DNA of 64,000 nucleotides, taken from positions 27,059,580 through 27,123,579 of the forward strand of contig CM052355.1 of NCBI GenBank assembly GCA_028551475.1, read 5' to 3'. This document shows positions 45,331-57,426 of this stretch, one piece after another. Below the pieces are notes generated by a model, which was not told where the DNA came from, made no database searches, and saw only the letters and a program-made list of their open reading frames with translations. Made by a program: the position numbers and the translations under genes. Source of the stretch: Casuarina equisetifolia. Its lineage: Eukaryota; Streptophyta; Magnoliopsida; Fagales; Casuarinaceae. Position 1 is the first letter of the stretch. Each line of letters opens with the position of its first letter.

Positions 45331-48230
45331 GTGCAAACGCACAGGATGGAGTCACCGGTCTACAAAGAGGCTGAATAACGGAGGTCCAAGGCTTGGGTTG
45401 GGTCTTGGAGAGGACAAGCGATCGATTAAGCAAAGAAGAAGCTAACTATTTGGATACAGCGGAGCCTATTGACATCATTAGAGGGATGCCGGAACTCTTG
45501 TTTTCTTCAGGTGAAAACACAAGCCCTTGGGTTTTTTCTTCTTGCTTTCCCCGATTACATTTCTAGCTCTTTAAAAGAGCTCACCCAAACCCCATACATC
45601 ACGAATATAAAATGTGCACGGCACAGAACCACGTGCAGTATGACGACTGCCCCTTGTCTACTTACCCACTGTTACCCCGACTCTCACGTTACACAAGGCT
45701 TATCTCATGCCTTGTGACTAGGAGCTACTTCCTACATGACAGAGAGATGGAGAGGGAGTGAGTAAGAGAGAGGCTTGAGAATTTGCTGAGTGCGGAGGTT
45801 ATCGTGTCTCTTGAATTTGCTGAACATGAGTGATCATGAAGTTAGGTGGTCGGTAGCTTTGGCATTTAAGAACACTTATAGTATGTTTAAGTTGGCTCTC
45901 TAGTTATTATCTGTAAGGTCTTGTTTTTCCTCTTGAAACTGCCGGTCAGTAATATTTTGCAGCTTGTTTCTAAACCTTCAAGTTTGTATATGCTTGCATG
46001 CTTGTCTAAAACTCATTAAGTACTTAGATAATTTCTTTTGGTACTTATCTGTTAGTTTATGTTGATCATAGTCTTCTTAAAATTATTCCAAACTTCGGAT
46101 TGAGGGGAGCAACAATCTTTTTCTATCAATTTGGGCATAACCCAATAGATTTTGAGTACTCAAACTGTTATGGAATATCAATATTCTTTTAACGAAAAAT
46201 TAAGATATTTGACATTATGTAAATATTTCCTTAATTATTCCTTTTCTTGTATAGTTTTATCCTAGATCTATATAAAGATCTTTTATTATACATTGTAGAT
46301 TAACACAATATCAATACAAAAAGAGATTCCCTCACTCGGTTCCTTTTGTTACACAAACTAAAGTCACAACATAGCAACTTTTCTTCACACCCCGCAATGA
46401 CTCCACGACTCTCTTATTGGGTTCTCATTAAACTTCAATTACCTACCATTTGAGACTTATTCTACACTCCTAGCATCCTTTTCCGTCCCGTTCTTATCCT
46501 CGTTGCCTTGGATTCCTCTCGGTCAAAATTCTCTCTCTCTCTCTCTCTTTTTTTTTTTTTTTTCAGTCTGAAGATTATAAAGGACGATAGAAGGTGTGAA
46601 AAGATGTCGTGACTTTGTCAACTTTGGGAAAAGTAGGTGGCTTCTTTTAAGGTGAACGTGAAAGGGAGAGATCAAAATAATGAGTGGCCTTTGGGATTGC
46701 ATTTTAAGGACATTGGGAGATCCAGGAAGCAAAGCATTACGTATTCTGAATTTTGTTTTTTATATATAAAAATGGAAGTTTGGTTCAGAAGAATTATTAC
46801 TCAGTCCTCGTTCCGAGACAACTTGACTAGCTTTTCTCTTTTTTTCTCTGTTGGGGGCCGGGGGGGTGGGGGGGTGGGGGCGCTGCTTAGCGTCCTTGGT
46901 TTTTCGTCCTATCTATGAAATCAATTGCAGTTCGTGATCTTTTTTCCAAAATTACTCTCAAACTTTGGTATGTTCTGCTTTTGAGATTTCAGATTTTTAA
47001 GAGGAATCAAAAATTTCCTTCTTTGTTTGCTCTTGAAATTCTGTGCTTCTTTTGAGAGACTCTACCTCTTCGGTTATGTTTTGAGTGAAAAGGAAAGATG
47101 TAAAGGAAAACAATCCACTAGGTCTCTCAAGAACGAAATGTATCAGTCTTAGAGAGCAATCTCGGAAGGAAGACCACAAACTTCAATTAATTCCATAGAA
47201 AGGCGAGAAAAAACTAAAAATACTCCCACCTGCTGAACAAATTTTACGTTAGCCCCAAAAGGAAAGAAAAGGGTGAGAAGTTAGTCAAGTTATTTTAGAA
47301 CCATAAACACTCCAAACTGCAAGAGAAAAAGGAGAGAAGCAGTCAAGTAATCTCGGGACGAAGAGGACTGCAAACTGCAATCCATTCTATTGAAAGGAGA
47401 GAAAAACCGAGGACACTTCCTCAGTCATATTGGGGTTTCTGCCTGATGATACAAGTCTGCACAAGTAGAAAGCAGCGGGAAGAGAGCGTGTAATGTAGGG
47501 ACAAGCTGATTACCTTTTGTTAAACTTGTTTTATGTTAGAATCCTTTTGTTATCTTGAATTGACTCTGTTTATACAACTCATAATTTTGTTGTAAATATT
47601 GTATAGTGATTCTAGTTTACGAGCCACTCATGTTCCTTTCAGAAACCTTGCTGTTCAATTTGTTCTCTTATAATCGGTGTGATTTTTATTGTTTAAATCA
47701 TATTTAATCAGGAAATGAACATCATGACATGTGATAAATTCAAAATCCGTATTGGCGGGGTATTTGTTTATGAGGAAGCATACAAAGGACAGCATGAGTT
47801 ATCTTATGTTACATAATTCCTTCTTAAGTATCTGTCTTTATAACTACATCTGAAGCAATTTACCAAGCTTGTTTTACAAATTTCTGACCTTGTTAAGGTT
47901 ACAGCCTTGTTACTGTATAATTAAACCAACACCTCTGAAGCACAATAATCAATCGACCATAATGACAGACAACCTAATCACAAAGCAGAGAAAAACAACG
48001 AGCTACCAGAACGTTCAAGAATATGGAGGAAAAAAAAAATTATAGTAAAACTGAAATGGAAGGAAAATGGTCTTCCATATTCTTATAAGTACAACAATAT
48101 GAAGTAGCAGAAACTGGTAAAAATTAATAGTAAGACTGAAATGGAAGGAAAACGGCCTTCCTTAATCTCGTAAGAACAACAATATGAAGTAGAGGAAACT
48201 GGTAAAGAGAGAATAAGCTCATCAGAGCCT
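45330..48230. other. Intergenic region, no gene
   Basis: No coding feature could be supported. It contains a CT microsatellite plus T-run (46528-46563) and a G-tract (46851-46881). The end, 48000-48236, is the 3' flank of the receptor kinase and holds two near copies of AACTGAAATGGAAGGAAAA about 90 bases apart. Confidence 0.45.
46851..46881 (+). repeat. G-tract with quadruplex potential
   Basis: Four or more runs of five to seven G separated by one or two bases within 31 bp, in otherwise AT-rich DNA. Confidence 0.7.
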
Positions 48231-48236
48231 CCATAA

Positions 48237-51200
48237 TCATCGACCTTCTTCTATGGTAGCTGTTAATTCATTAGATCCTTCCGGCGCATAAGATGAAGCT
48301 GTGGTAGAAGTGGATCTTCTTACAATGAAGGCAGGTTGTTTAGGAGTGGGGAGAGTAGCAGTTTCACTGCTGAGCATGAAAACTACAGTCGACATAGTGG
48401 GACGATCACTAGGATCTTCTTGGACACATAAGAGCCCAACATTAACACACCTCAAAAATTCATTTGGGTTGCAACTTTCGCGTAAAGTCAAGTCCATTAA
48501 ACCCAATGGCACGTCTTCTTTCCACAATTTCCATGCCTGGAGTAGATTCAAAAACAAAAATGGTAAAAGCAAAGATTGATAATGGTATAAAACACGATTG
48601 ATGGAAGTATAACTACCTAGAATCAATTCAAGAGACTTACATAGCTTAGAAGACCCAAATCTTGCTTTGGTTGGAAAAATCTTGAGTTTTTCTTCCCACT
48701 AATGATCTCAAGTAAAATCACACCAAAACTAAAGACATCAGACTTAAATGAGAAAAGTCCATCTAATATATATTCAGGAGACATGTAACCACTGCAAAAT
48801 AATAAATTGTCAAGTAATTAGTGAATTAGAAAATAACAAGTAAAATGAAAATCGTCAAACAAAGTGTAAATAATCTACTTTGTAAGTTAACCGATTACAT
48901 TAAAACTTACAAAGTTCCAACCACCCTAGTTGTATTTCCCTCAGTTTTTTTGCCTCCACAAATCCTTGCCAAGCCAAAGTCAGAAATTTTGGGACCCATT
49001 TCCTCATCTAAAAGAATGTTGCTTGTTTTCATATCTCTATGAATAATCGCAATCTTGAATCTTGATGAAGATAAAGTAGCCCTCGAGCAATTCCCAAAAT
49101 GATATCAAATCGTATCTTCCAATTCAATAACACACATAGTGTTCGATCTTCCATGACATTTTTACATTTCAAATGAATTAGTGACCACAATAAGCTGCTT
49201 GGTTTTGGAAATGTTTTATATAATTCATGCAGTGAAAAAATCAAAAGATAGGATAGGAAGCTTACCAAAGAGAAAGGAATCTAAGCTTTTGTTGGGCATG
49301 TATTCATAAAGCAACATCTTTTCACGTCCATCAATGCAATAGCCTAAGAGTCTAACAAGATTCCTATGCTGAAGTTTTGCGATTAACACCACCTCATTCA
49401 TAAATTCTTCCAAGCCTTGTCCTGAACCTTGTGATAGCCTCTTTATAGCAATCTGTTGTCCTCCTGGAAACTTGCCCTAAACCATCTTATTTCTTTAGGA
49501 ATTGTTTGGTATGAACTTCATGATTACAAGGGATAGAGTTGTTACCTTGTAAACAGGGCCGAAACCCCCTTGTCCAATCGTGTTTGCCTCTGAGAAGTTA
49601 TCTGTAGCAGCTGCTATGCTTGCCAAATCAAAAAATGGTACACCAATGCCTTTCTTATCTTCTTCCCCAAACTCACCCGAATCCATCAAATCTTTGACAA
49701 ATCTCTCAGTGTCATACAAGTGAAATGCAATCCTTCCATGACTACTTTCCCTGTTATCTGATTTCAAACGAAATTAAAATCAGCAACTTGCCAATCTTGA
49801 AAGCAGCTGAAATTACTTTGTTTTGTTCTACAATGGGTGGAAATTGTTGCGGCAGCAACTTACCTTGTCTATTGGCCACTCGTCTTCTTTTCAGATAGTA
49901 TACAGAACAAGTTAGACAGAGTATAACAATTATAGTTGCAATAGTCAATAGGCGAATAAAATTTAGGGGCCTCTTCTCCTGTGTAAATTTTTTTGGGAGC
50001 TCTGTAACTGAAACAAAAAAACATTTATTGTTAATTCATTTCATACAATTACAGCCAAGGAGGGTTATGATGATTTTGTTCAGAACTTCGTAATTTCAAA
50101 GTGATAAAAGGGGACAATGTTTGAAATCATGGGCAAATGATAATAGTGGGTGCCAATCAGTAAATTTGTCCCTTGGATCAAAAGCAACCAAAAACTGCAG
50201 TATTTTATCTTTTGGAGAGGGGAGAAGTGTAGTTCAAGTGGGTTATATCTGATTACTCAAAACCATTTACTAAACCATCATCACCTAAAGTGCAGCCGAC
50301 ATTTTCCCATCTGTAGGATTCCCTGCAAAGGCACTTTCTATATCCATCTCGATTCTTTTTGCAAGTCGTAAGTGGCCAATCGGTGCAGTCTTGTGAGGAA
50401 TTGCATGCTGGCTCTAATGGCGGATCCCATTTAATTACTACTTCTTTTATCACGCCATTATCGGAAAAAGGATCTGAACTGGTGTTACCCGACTCCTTGC
50501 ACCCCCTGCTCACTTTAAACGGGGATGACCCTTTGAGCTGCAGACGTTTTCCCTCTGAACCAGGACTCGAACAGTTAAAATTGTCTAGAACTTGGACGGC
50601 AAACGTACGACTTTCTGAATCGACTCTGACGACACTGTAGGCATTATTGCTTGTTATAAAGCTTAGTTTGCCAGTCTCCGTGCTGCAGTTAAAACTGTAG
50701 TACAAGCGATCCCCGCAGCTTGGTCCAGTGCTTAGTGGATAGGGAACGACGTTGGTTCCGCATGTCTCGCAATTTCTCTTTTTCGATCCTGCATGTGAAC
50801 ATGTTTAGGTGTCAACACTAGCTCTAATCCTTATACTTCAACTCTTTTATCATTAAAAAGCTGATGAAAGCTCTGTTTAATATGGTCCAAGCATATATTG
50901 GTTTACAGAAACCATAGAATGAAAATGATGAAGACCCAATTCATGATAAGATATTATATTTAAATCTGGGTTTTAATATTATACTAAGAAAGATGATCAA
51001 TTTTTTTTCTTAAAATTCATTGAAAAGTAATAAGATTTTGACATCTATTGACTCTGGGTTTATGGCCTCTACGAGATGCTTAAGGTGTAGGAGAAAGCTC
51101 ATACTACTTCACTGGAGACGAGAAAATTGAAAGATGATTATGAAATAACTCTACTACCCACCATTCTCTTGATCAGAACCCAACACAATGAAAAGACAGG

Positions 51201-52464
51201 GGAAAGTACCTCTAACAGAAGCTGAAGCCCGGAGATGGAGTTCAAGACCACCTGTAAAATTCTCCCAGATATTATTAAGATCTTCCCAAAGATGGCATAA
51301 ACCCGGATTACTATCCTCTCTTGCCATGGTTCTTACAGTATATGAGTAAGCTTCGCAGCGGCAGGAAGCAAAGCAGAATTGTGCACACACTGATTCATTA
51401 TGAACGGGAAATAAATCCTTCGGCTTTCCCACTCTAATCATCTTCAGGCTCAGGAAGTTGTCGCTCCGAAAATCGCCGCTGCATACGGATGAACTTCTCG
51501 TACACCCATCAGAAAAATCTCCACCATTCCATTTGTTTGGAAATTTTGGCTGAAACGTTGGGAGACACTTGCAGAGCCTCGTAGTTCTACTGTTGCAGCT
51601 ACTAAATTTTCCACAAGCATCGTACACACTGCATCTGTCTCTTGGCTCCGACCATTGCAAACGCCATGGGGCTGTCGTGTTTTGCCGAGCATAAAATTGT
51701 ATCTTCCCTATGTGATTCAGAACCAGTCTCATATTCTGATTTTCAGAACTGAAAATAAAACTTAGCATGTCATCACTGGGGTCAGCGGGACCATCCCAGA
51801 CCTTGTTTTGCCATTGTTTGGAATACCATCCTTTCCGAATTACATATCGATCTTCTCCGTCTTGGTCTGGCTCAAACCTGAAATTCCCGAGTCCTGGATC
51901 CTTACTACTTATCCATGAAGTCAACGACAAGCTTGGATCCATCTTCATACCGGCAAGAAAAGTGTCAGTTGGGTGATCGAAGCTTTGCCATAGCAAGCCC
52001 CCTGAAAACTTACCTCGATCTCCTCTCATTAGAACTAGATTCCCAGAATCTAGGATCTGCAATGTGCTGTTGATAGATGACGAATTTCTGACATCGGTCC
52101 CCCAATACGTTGTATTATCTCTGTCCAATACCTTCGCGTTGCCATCTTCTGCAATTCCAAAGGTTCCGGAGGATTTGCTTACTGGTCTATCTCGGTTGGC
52201 AACCCATACAACAGTTTTTGGATTCAACCCGTAGTACCATATCCCAACGTATCTTCTATTACGTGGTGCTCCATGTGGGGTAAAGAATCCCAGCTCGAAT
52301 TGTCCTCCAGCAGAAACGAGTGTTTCATTTTTGAAGTCACTAATGGAGCTGTTCCATGTAATGGTATCTTTTGCAGAGCAAAGAAAAGGAGAACATAACA
52401 AGAACAAGCAGAAGGCCGTAGTCAGCATGTTGTTTACCGGATCATCGTTGTCCTTGGTCACCAT
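48237..52464 (-). pseudogene. G-type lectin S-receptor-like Ser/Thr kinase (At4g03230-like), eight exons, one frameshift
   Basis: Exons read from GT-AG borders: 52464-51210, 50788-50285, 50007-49864, 49757-49546, 49476-49266, 49147-48911, 48791-48641, 48536-48237. The layout is a signal peptide (MLTTAFCLFLLCSPFLCSA; the Met at residue 13 may be the true start), bulb-lectin (TVVWVANRD, LDSGNLVLM), S-locus domain and EGF/PAN-like Cys region (exon 1). A Cys-rich WAK-associated-like module (exon 2), a transmembrane helix (about residues 604-623) and the kinase follow. The kinase has [11 protein letters not shown], the IAIKRL lysine, [16 protein letters not shown] and MSPEY. It would sense a ligand at the plasma membrane. 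One base is missing at about 49047-49050, between RLR and IIHRD. The literal frame stops at 49029-49031, before the catalytic Asp. All other phases agree only if that base is restored (about 1,004 residues). It may be a recent pseudogene or an assembly error. Confidence 0.9.
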
Positions 52465-53176
52465 TAGAGCTCTTAAGGTTGCATGGTGATCAAGACTCTA
52501 TAACCATGTCTGAAGTCCACTGGCTCTCGATCCTATTCTCCCCTTTTTGTGTCCAATGACACATGATAGGCTTTGTCGACCGACGACTCCAAACCAGTTG
52601 ACCTTGTTTGGATTCAAATGTTTGTGGCCAAGAGAAACAAAGGACTCATATCTCGTACTATTCGTGATTGGAAGAGACTTTTGGTACTTAGATGGGTAAA
52701 ACACACTCTAAGCTCCATACTACTATGAATAGTAGGCAATATTAGCAAACACAAATTTTACGAGATTAAGGATAGATTAAGTCAAGCACCATTTGAGACG
52801 GCTCAAACTCTCTCTTCTACTTCTTTTTTTCTTCTCTATACACGACACGATGGCAGCCACATAGAGAAGATTCAATCCCTCATTTTTTACACGCTTAGTC
52901 CAGGCAACATTTGTTCTTCGCGGAAGCTGTCGTTAAGGACAAGGTGGCGAGTAAACGTCGAGGTCGTCGGAGCTTGTCCCTTTTACTTTCTTCTTCTCGT
53001 TGGCCCCAGAGTCCTCTCCCTCTCTCTGTTCTTTGTACAGATGACAAGAAAAGATTCCATAGCTTTCTATTCCTGAAACGACCTCTCATGTTTTTTCGAA
53101 CATAAATAAACTTTTTGATTTTCCTTTTCCTGTAATTATGAAAGTATTAATTAACACATTACATTAACAAACGAGA
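52465..53176. other. Upstream flank of receptor kinase, no gene
   Basis: Presumed promoter of the minus-strand kinase. The CT-rich part at 52803-52840 and the block at 52900-53100 have no supported product. Confidence 0.4.
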
Positions 53177-53258
53177 GTCGATATGTCCGAGTGGTTAAGG
53201 AGACAGACTTGAAATCTGTTGGGCTACGCCCGCGCAGGTTCGAACCCTGCTGTCGACG
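53177..53258 (+). tRNA. tRNA-Ser (anticodon UGA)
   Basis: Eighty-two bases fold as a class II tRNA. Acceptor GTCGATA pairs with TGTCGAC (one G-U). The D arm contains GAGTGGTTAAGGA, the anticodon stem-loop is ACAGA-CTTGAAA-TCTGT with anticodon TGA, and the long variable arm GGGC..GCCC is typical of tRNA-Ser. The T arm is GCAGG-TTCGAAC-CCTGC and the discriminator is G. There is no intron and no encoded CCA, as expected for a nuclear gene. A T6 run at 53270-53275 can end pol III transcription. It acts in cytosolic translation of UCA/UCG-type codons. Confidence 0.96.
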
Positions 53259-53568
53259 TTTACTTCTGCTTTTTTCACCAACGTCAACCCCAAGATACCC
53301 TTCTTCACGGCCCTTTAAGAGATGGACCCATGTTGTACTTTGTAAGATCAAAATTGTTGGCCCATTAACAAAGTAATACATAACCGTGCTTGGGTGAGCC
53401 CAGGGTGCTTATTTAATGAACATATACTGTGGGAAGTGCCGGTGACGTGCATCAGCGGGGAAGCGCGCGTGGCGAAGTTCTAAGGAACAACGGGGACCCA
53501 CGCCGCATGTGGTATATCCAAATCGGTTGTAGCCACGCAAGCGAATCGGAATCTCGGCGCAATCCTCT

Positions 53569-53579
53569 GCCACGTCAGC
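53569..53579 (+). promoter_or_regulatory. ACGT-core element (G/C-box hybrid) upstream of BBX gene
   Basis: GCCACGTCAGC lies about 620 bp before the BBX ATG. Such CACGTC/ACGT cores are bound by bZIP factors including HY5 and ABFs. A second ACGT core (GTGACGTGC) is near 53441-53449. Function is inferred. Confidence 0.4.
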
Positions 53580-54063
53580 GACACTCCAACGCCGGCCCAG
53601 AAAAATATCCTGCAGGAACCCAGGGAAGCAAAGCAAACCAACGGTATATATTGGCAGACCGAAGAGCTTCTTGCTCCCGCAGGAGCCGACACCTGGCAGC
53701 ATGGGACGCCACAACCTAAGAAGGCTTAATGATGGAGTTGTCAACCAGAGCCGTTACGTCTGGAGCTGCCGTTTTCGCTTCAAATGTCTTTTTTACCCTT
53801 TCCACCCCATCACTTGCAAAGCACATCAACAATTGTTATTATTATCCAATCGTTTAACCTAGCTATATTTGGATGATTTTATAATGGTTTATAATTTTAA
53901 AATTTCTATGTCTATAGTTCGAAAAAAAAATGGTAAAAAGTACTAAGGATAAAGCGCGAGTGTGACAAATGATCCCAAAAAAGGGGTAAAGAAGGATAGG
54001 TTTGGCATCAAGTTAAATGGAGTAAGGTAGTTTCGTTATTTGGAGAAAAGGTAGGGTTGTTTC

Positions 54064-54069
54064 TATAAA
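54064..54069 (+). promoter_or_regulatory. Probable TATA box of BBX gene
   Basis: TATAAA, about 130 bp before the ATG, followed by a CT-rich 5' UTR-like stretch with TTCTTCTCC words. An alternative TATATAT lies at 53645-53651. Confidence 0.45.
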
Positions 54070-54200
54070 CAAATCTACTTACCCTCTCCTTTCTCCTTTC
54101 TTCTTCTCCTTTCTTATTTCGTCCATCCTTGTTCTGCAGAAGAGAGAGAAAGTAGAGAGAAAATTCCACAAAGTAAAAGAGGCAGAGAGAAAGAGGGAGA

Positions 54201-54501
54201 ATGACAGGTATGAAGAAGTGCGAGCTGTGCAAGGCTCAGGCTCGCGCCTACTGCGAGTCCGACCAGGCGAGCTTGTGCTGGGACTGTGACGCTATGGTCC
54301 ACGGAGCCAACTTCCTCGTGGCCCGCCATTCCCGGACGCTCCTCTGCCGGGCGTGCCAGTCCCATACTCCCTGGAAGGCATCCGGCTCTAGGCTCGGTCA
54401 CACGGTGTCTCTTTGCGAGCGCTGCGTCAGAAATAAAGAAGAAAACCGAGAGAGCCAAGGAGGCAATGATGAGGACGATGAGAACGCTGATGATCCTGAC
54501 G

Positions 54502-54534
<33 letters not shown>

Positions 54535-55059
54535 CTAATGATGCTGATGACGATGGTGATACGTATGCGGATGAAGATGCGGATGAGGAGAAGGAGGGGG
54601 ATAATCAAGTGGTGCCGTGGTCCATGACGCCACCTCCCCCGGCGGCGAGCTCCTCAAGCAGCGAAGAATATTCAATGAAAGACTCTTCGTTGAAGCGAAT
54701 GCGTCAAAATCACTTAGATCTCCAGAGTCGGCAGGTTATTTTCGTACTGTTGTTTAAATCTCGTATATCAGAACCGAAATGAACGTTTTACTCAATTGTT
54801 TTGATACGTACAGGAGGAAGATCTCAGCCGATCGCTGGACAGAACGGCGTTGAAAGCTCAGGAAGGATACGGGAAAGCGACTTCGTCTGACTCATTGAGG
54901 CCGAGGAAGGAACGGAAGACCGAACCGGACCACCCCGTCTACGTTGATGAAGGCTCGGCATCTTCTTCGGCGATCTTTCAGCCGCGGAGATTTCTGCAGT
55001 GCGAGGGATCTGTAGCCGTTGATTTGAATACCTCGGATTCTCGAACCCGTTCGCTTTGA
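54201..55059 (+). CDS. B-box zinc finger protein, BBX28/BBX29-like (two exons, 259 aa)
   Basis: Exon 1 is 54201-54734 (178 codons) and exon 2 is 54814-55059; the intron (GTTATT...ACAG) is phase 0. One N-terminal B-box has C7, C10, C18, D21, C26, C29, H34 and H43. It is followed by the second-half signature QSHTPWKASGSRLGHTVSLC. Residues 86-133 are extremely acidic, with an Asp run coded by a GAT microsatellite, and then NQVVPW (135-140), which is typical of Arabidopsis BBX28/29. There is no CCT domain, as in that group. These proteins act in the nucleus in light and development signalling, binding HY5 or other BBX factors rather than DNA directly. The first ATG in the CT-rich leader is the start. 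The gene looks intact. Confidence 0.93.
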
Positions 55060-56900
55060 GTTAATTTTGTGGTTAGCCTTTTTAATGATTAACCCTCTTC
55101 TAACAAAATTATTAGCTATTAACAGTCCCTCCATTTGTGCTCCTAATCAGAGCTTGTGTTTTTCATTTTCATTGTTAAACTTCACAAATATCTCAACATT
55201 TTATGCACCACGCCATAGGATTCAGATTTCATTAAATCTCTGGAATTTAGGAACAAAAGATCTCATTTCCCTTTTGTGTGGGGATGGCGTGATTTTCAAA
55301 TTGGTCAGTAGGCGTTGGCCATAGAAAGAAAGAATACAAGATATGTGGTGCGCAGAGGCTGGAAAATCTCTTACAGAAAAGGCAAAGTGTCAGAGAAATG
55401 GCGTGGATGATCTTGCGGCACGCAAGCAAAGCTATAAACGCGTGGGTGACGAGGGAAGGTGGGGGTCTCCAGGAGGCAGACCCTGCGTGTCACGCCCAAC
55501 GGCCTCACGAACTTTGAACAAGTCAACCCACCAACCGCTGCCTGTTGGTGGGTTTTCATGCTTGCTCATTTCACTTTCCAATGCCAATTCTCTGCTTCAA
55601 CGTTCCTAACGTGTGGTTTTAGGCTTCAGCTTTAGGCTGGTGGGTCATCCTCTCAACGCGCCAAGGCTTCTTTTATTAGAATTTGATACGGTAGATATTT
55701 GTTGTGGTGTTGGTTTTTTTCCTCTTAATTTATGTAAGGATATTTGTATGAAGGAATAGATTAAGAGGTTCCAGGCCGGCCGGCCGTCACATCAAGTGCT
55801 AGTGCTTTGAATGTAGCACACTGACTCTCTCGGAAAAAGATACCAAAAGGCACCAAAGCTTCCTCAGCCACAAAAGAGATTATGGCTATGGATTTTCCTT
55901 GCGACCGAATGGTTTTTCAACCAATGCTATAAAAAAGGAACCGTATTAGATTAGGGCGGTGATTAAGGGTTGAATTAAAGTACGAAGAAACAATAAACAG
56001 TTGTCGCTGGAGAAGAATAAATGATTAAGTGGGTTGGCTTCTTGTGGTGTAGAATCGTTGAGTGTTTTGAAAGTTAATGTCGTGTAGTGGTGGTGGTTGT
56101 ATGCTTCTGGATTTTCTTAATCACCTCGTACATAGATCATCAGGATCTCCCTGACCACGAAATTTCTTACTAATTTTTTTGACCATGCGTTCAGACCTCA
56201 TGACAGTGACAATGGAATTTAATTTCGGTGAACCCACGTTCTACTTTTTTATAGCTGTTCTGAACCACCACCTACGGAAGGGGCTGCAAGTTTTTTGGGT
56301 TTCCAAGCACGCGTCGTAGTGGGTTTTGCCAAGAAGATGAACACCTCCTGATGGTGTAATTAACCAATTGAATCTGCCGGGTCTGATCAATTATTGCTCC
56401 TCTAGTAATTATTGTCCTTCAACTAGCATCATCTCCCAATCAATCACCCACCTCGCATAAAATGGACAAAGATAGCATACGGAAAATGGGCATTCAATAA
56501 GATAGTGGAGCATGAGGAGACAAATCAGTGCATGAGACTTGTACGGTTCTACCAAAAACATAATCAATTTGAAGAAGGCCCGGAGGGGTTTCCAAGGAAA
56601 GCACCCATTTCCACGTACCTTCTCGGTATGGGGGAGAGACAAACCACTCGGTAATGCTAAACTCCTGATCCGGGGTTTCGATGTTTTCGATAATGGTAAA
56701 CACGAAAACGAAGGGTGGCGGTGCGTTTGTCTAGTTTGATGATTGCTTTGTTCGTGGAAATTGCTGTCAGGTCGAGAAACTGCTGCTTGTACAAATGTGG
56801 CAAGAGACGTGCCACTGAAATTCGTGACATAGATAGCACCAATGGGCTATCTAGGACTGGCTAGAGAAGATTGGAGGGAACATCAAAGACAACAACAGGG
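55060..56900. other. Intergenic region 3' of BBX gene
   Basis: No gene is supported. A minus-strand run near 56494-56703 (FSITEWFVSPPYREGTW, ETPPGLLQ) is protein-like but unrecognised and broken after about 70 codons. Confidence 0.4.
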
Positions 56901-57426
56901 AAAAGAGGTCTTGTTCCTTGCGTGTCAAATAGGCTTGTCTTGTGATCAACGTTTTCTTTGCCAGTTCACGATGAAACCTAACCACATCTAGCTGATGAAC
57001 AAAAGCGAATTAATTAGATGGTCACTGTTTCTTTCTTTTTTTAGCAGTTAATGCTTTTACCTGAAGATAGCTGATTCTGGTGCCACAAGTCAAAAATGCA
57101 ACGACTTCCTTACACTTGTTCTCTTCTTTTTGATGAATCCGTACATGTTTTTCCTGGAGTACAGAAGTGTGTTTTAATGCATAAGGTTGAGTAGGTAGAT
57201 TAGATACCTAACACAAAGGAAGAAAACCATATCACGTGCCTCAAATTTGTCTTTATTAATTATTTCTCATTCTTTTTCAAGGTGCTTGGTGCACAAGGAT
57301 TTGAAAGAGTCCCTATCCACTCCACGACTTTATAATTACTGGTACAAATCTAATCAATGAAGGACAAAATATAAACAGGGAGGAGAGGCTAGCCAGAAAA
57401 TTTCGGATCACAGCTTTGGAAGTGAC

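Noticed and set aside
48301..48579. 92-codon plus-strand frame
   Set aside because: Antisense of the last receptor kinase exon.
53409..53744. Overlapping open frames of 70-111 codons on both strands, GC-rich
   Set aside because: Open simply because the BBX promoter region is locally GC-rich and stop-poor; no conserved motif, and no splice or start context.
54114..54627. Minus-strand and second plus-frame open frames with Ile-rich or Met-rich runs
   Set aside because: Shadows of the GAT-repeat acidic stretch and B-box of the BBX gene.
55740..55800. GGCCGGCCGGCC palindrome considered as a functional site
   Set aside because: Short GC palindrome without partner sites; nothing supports a role.
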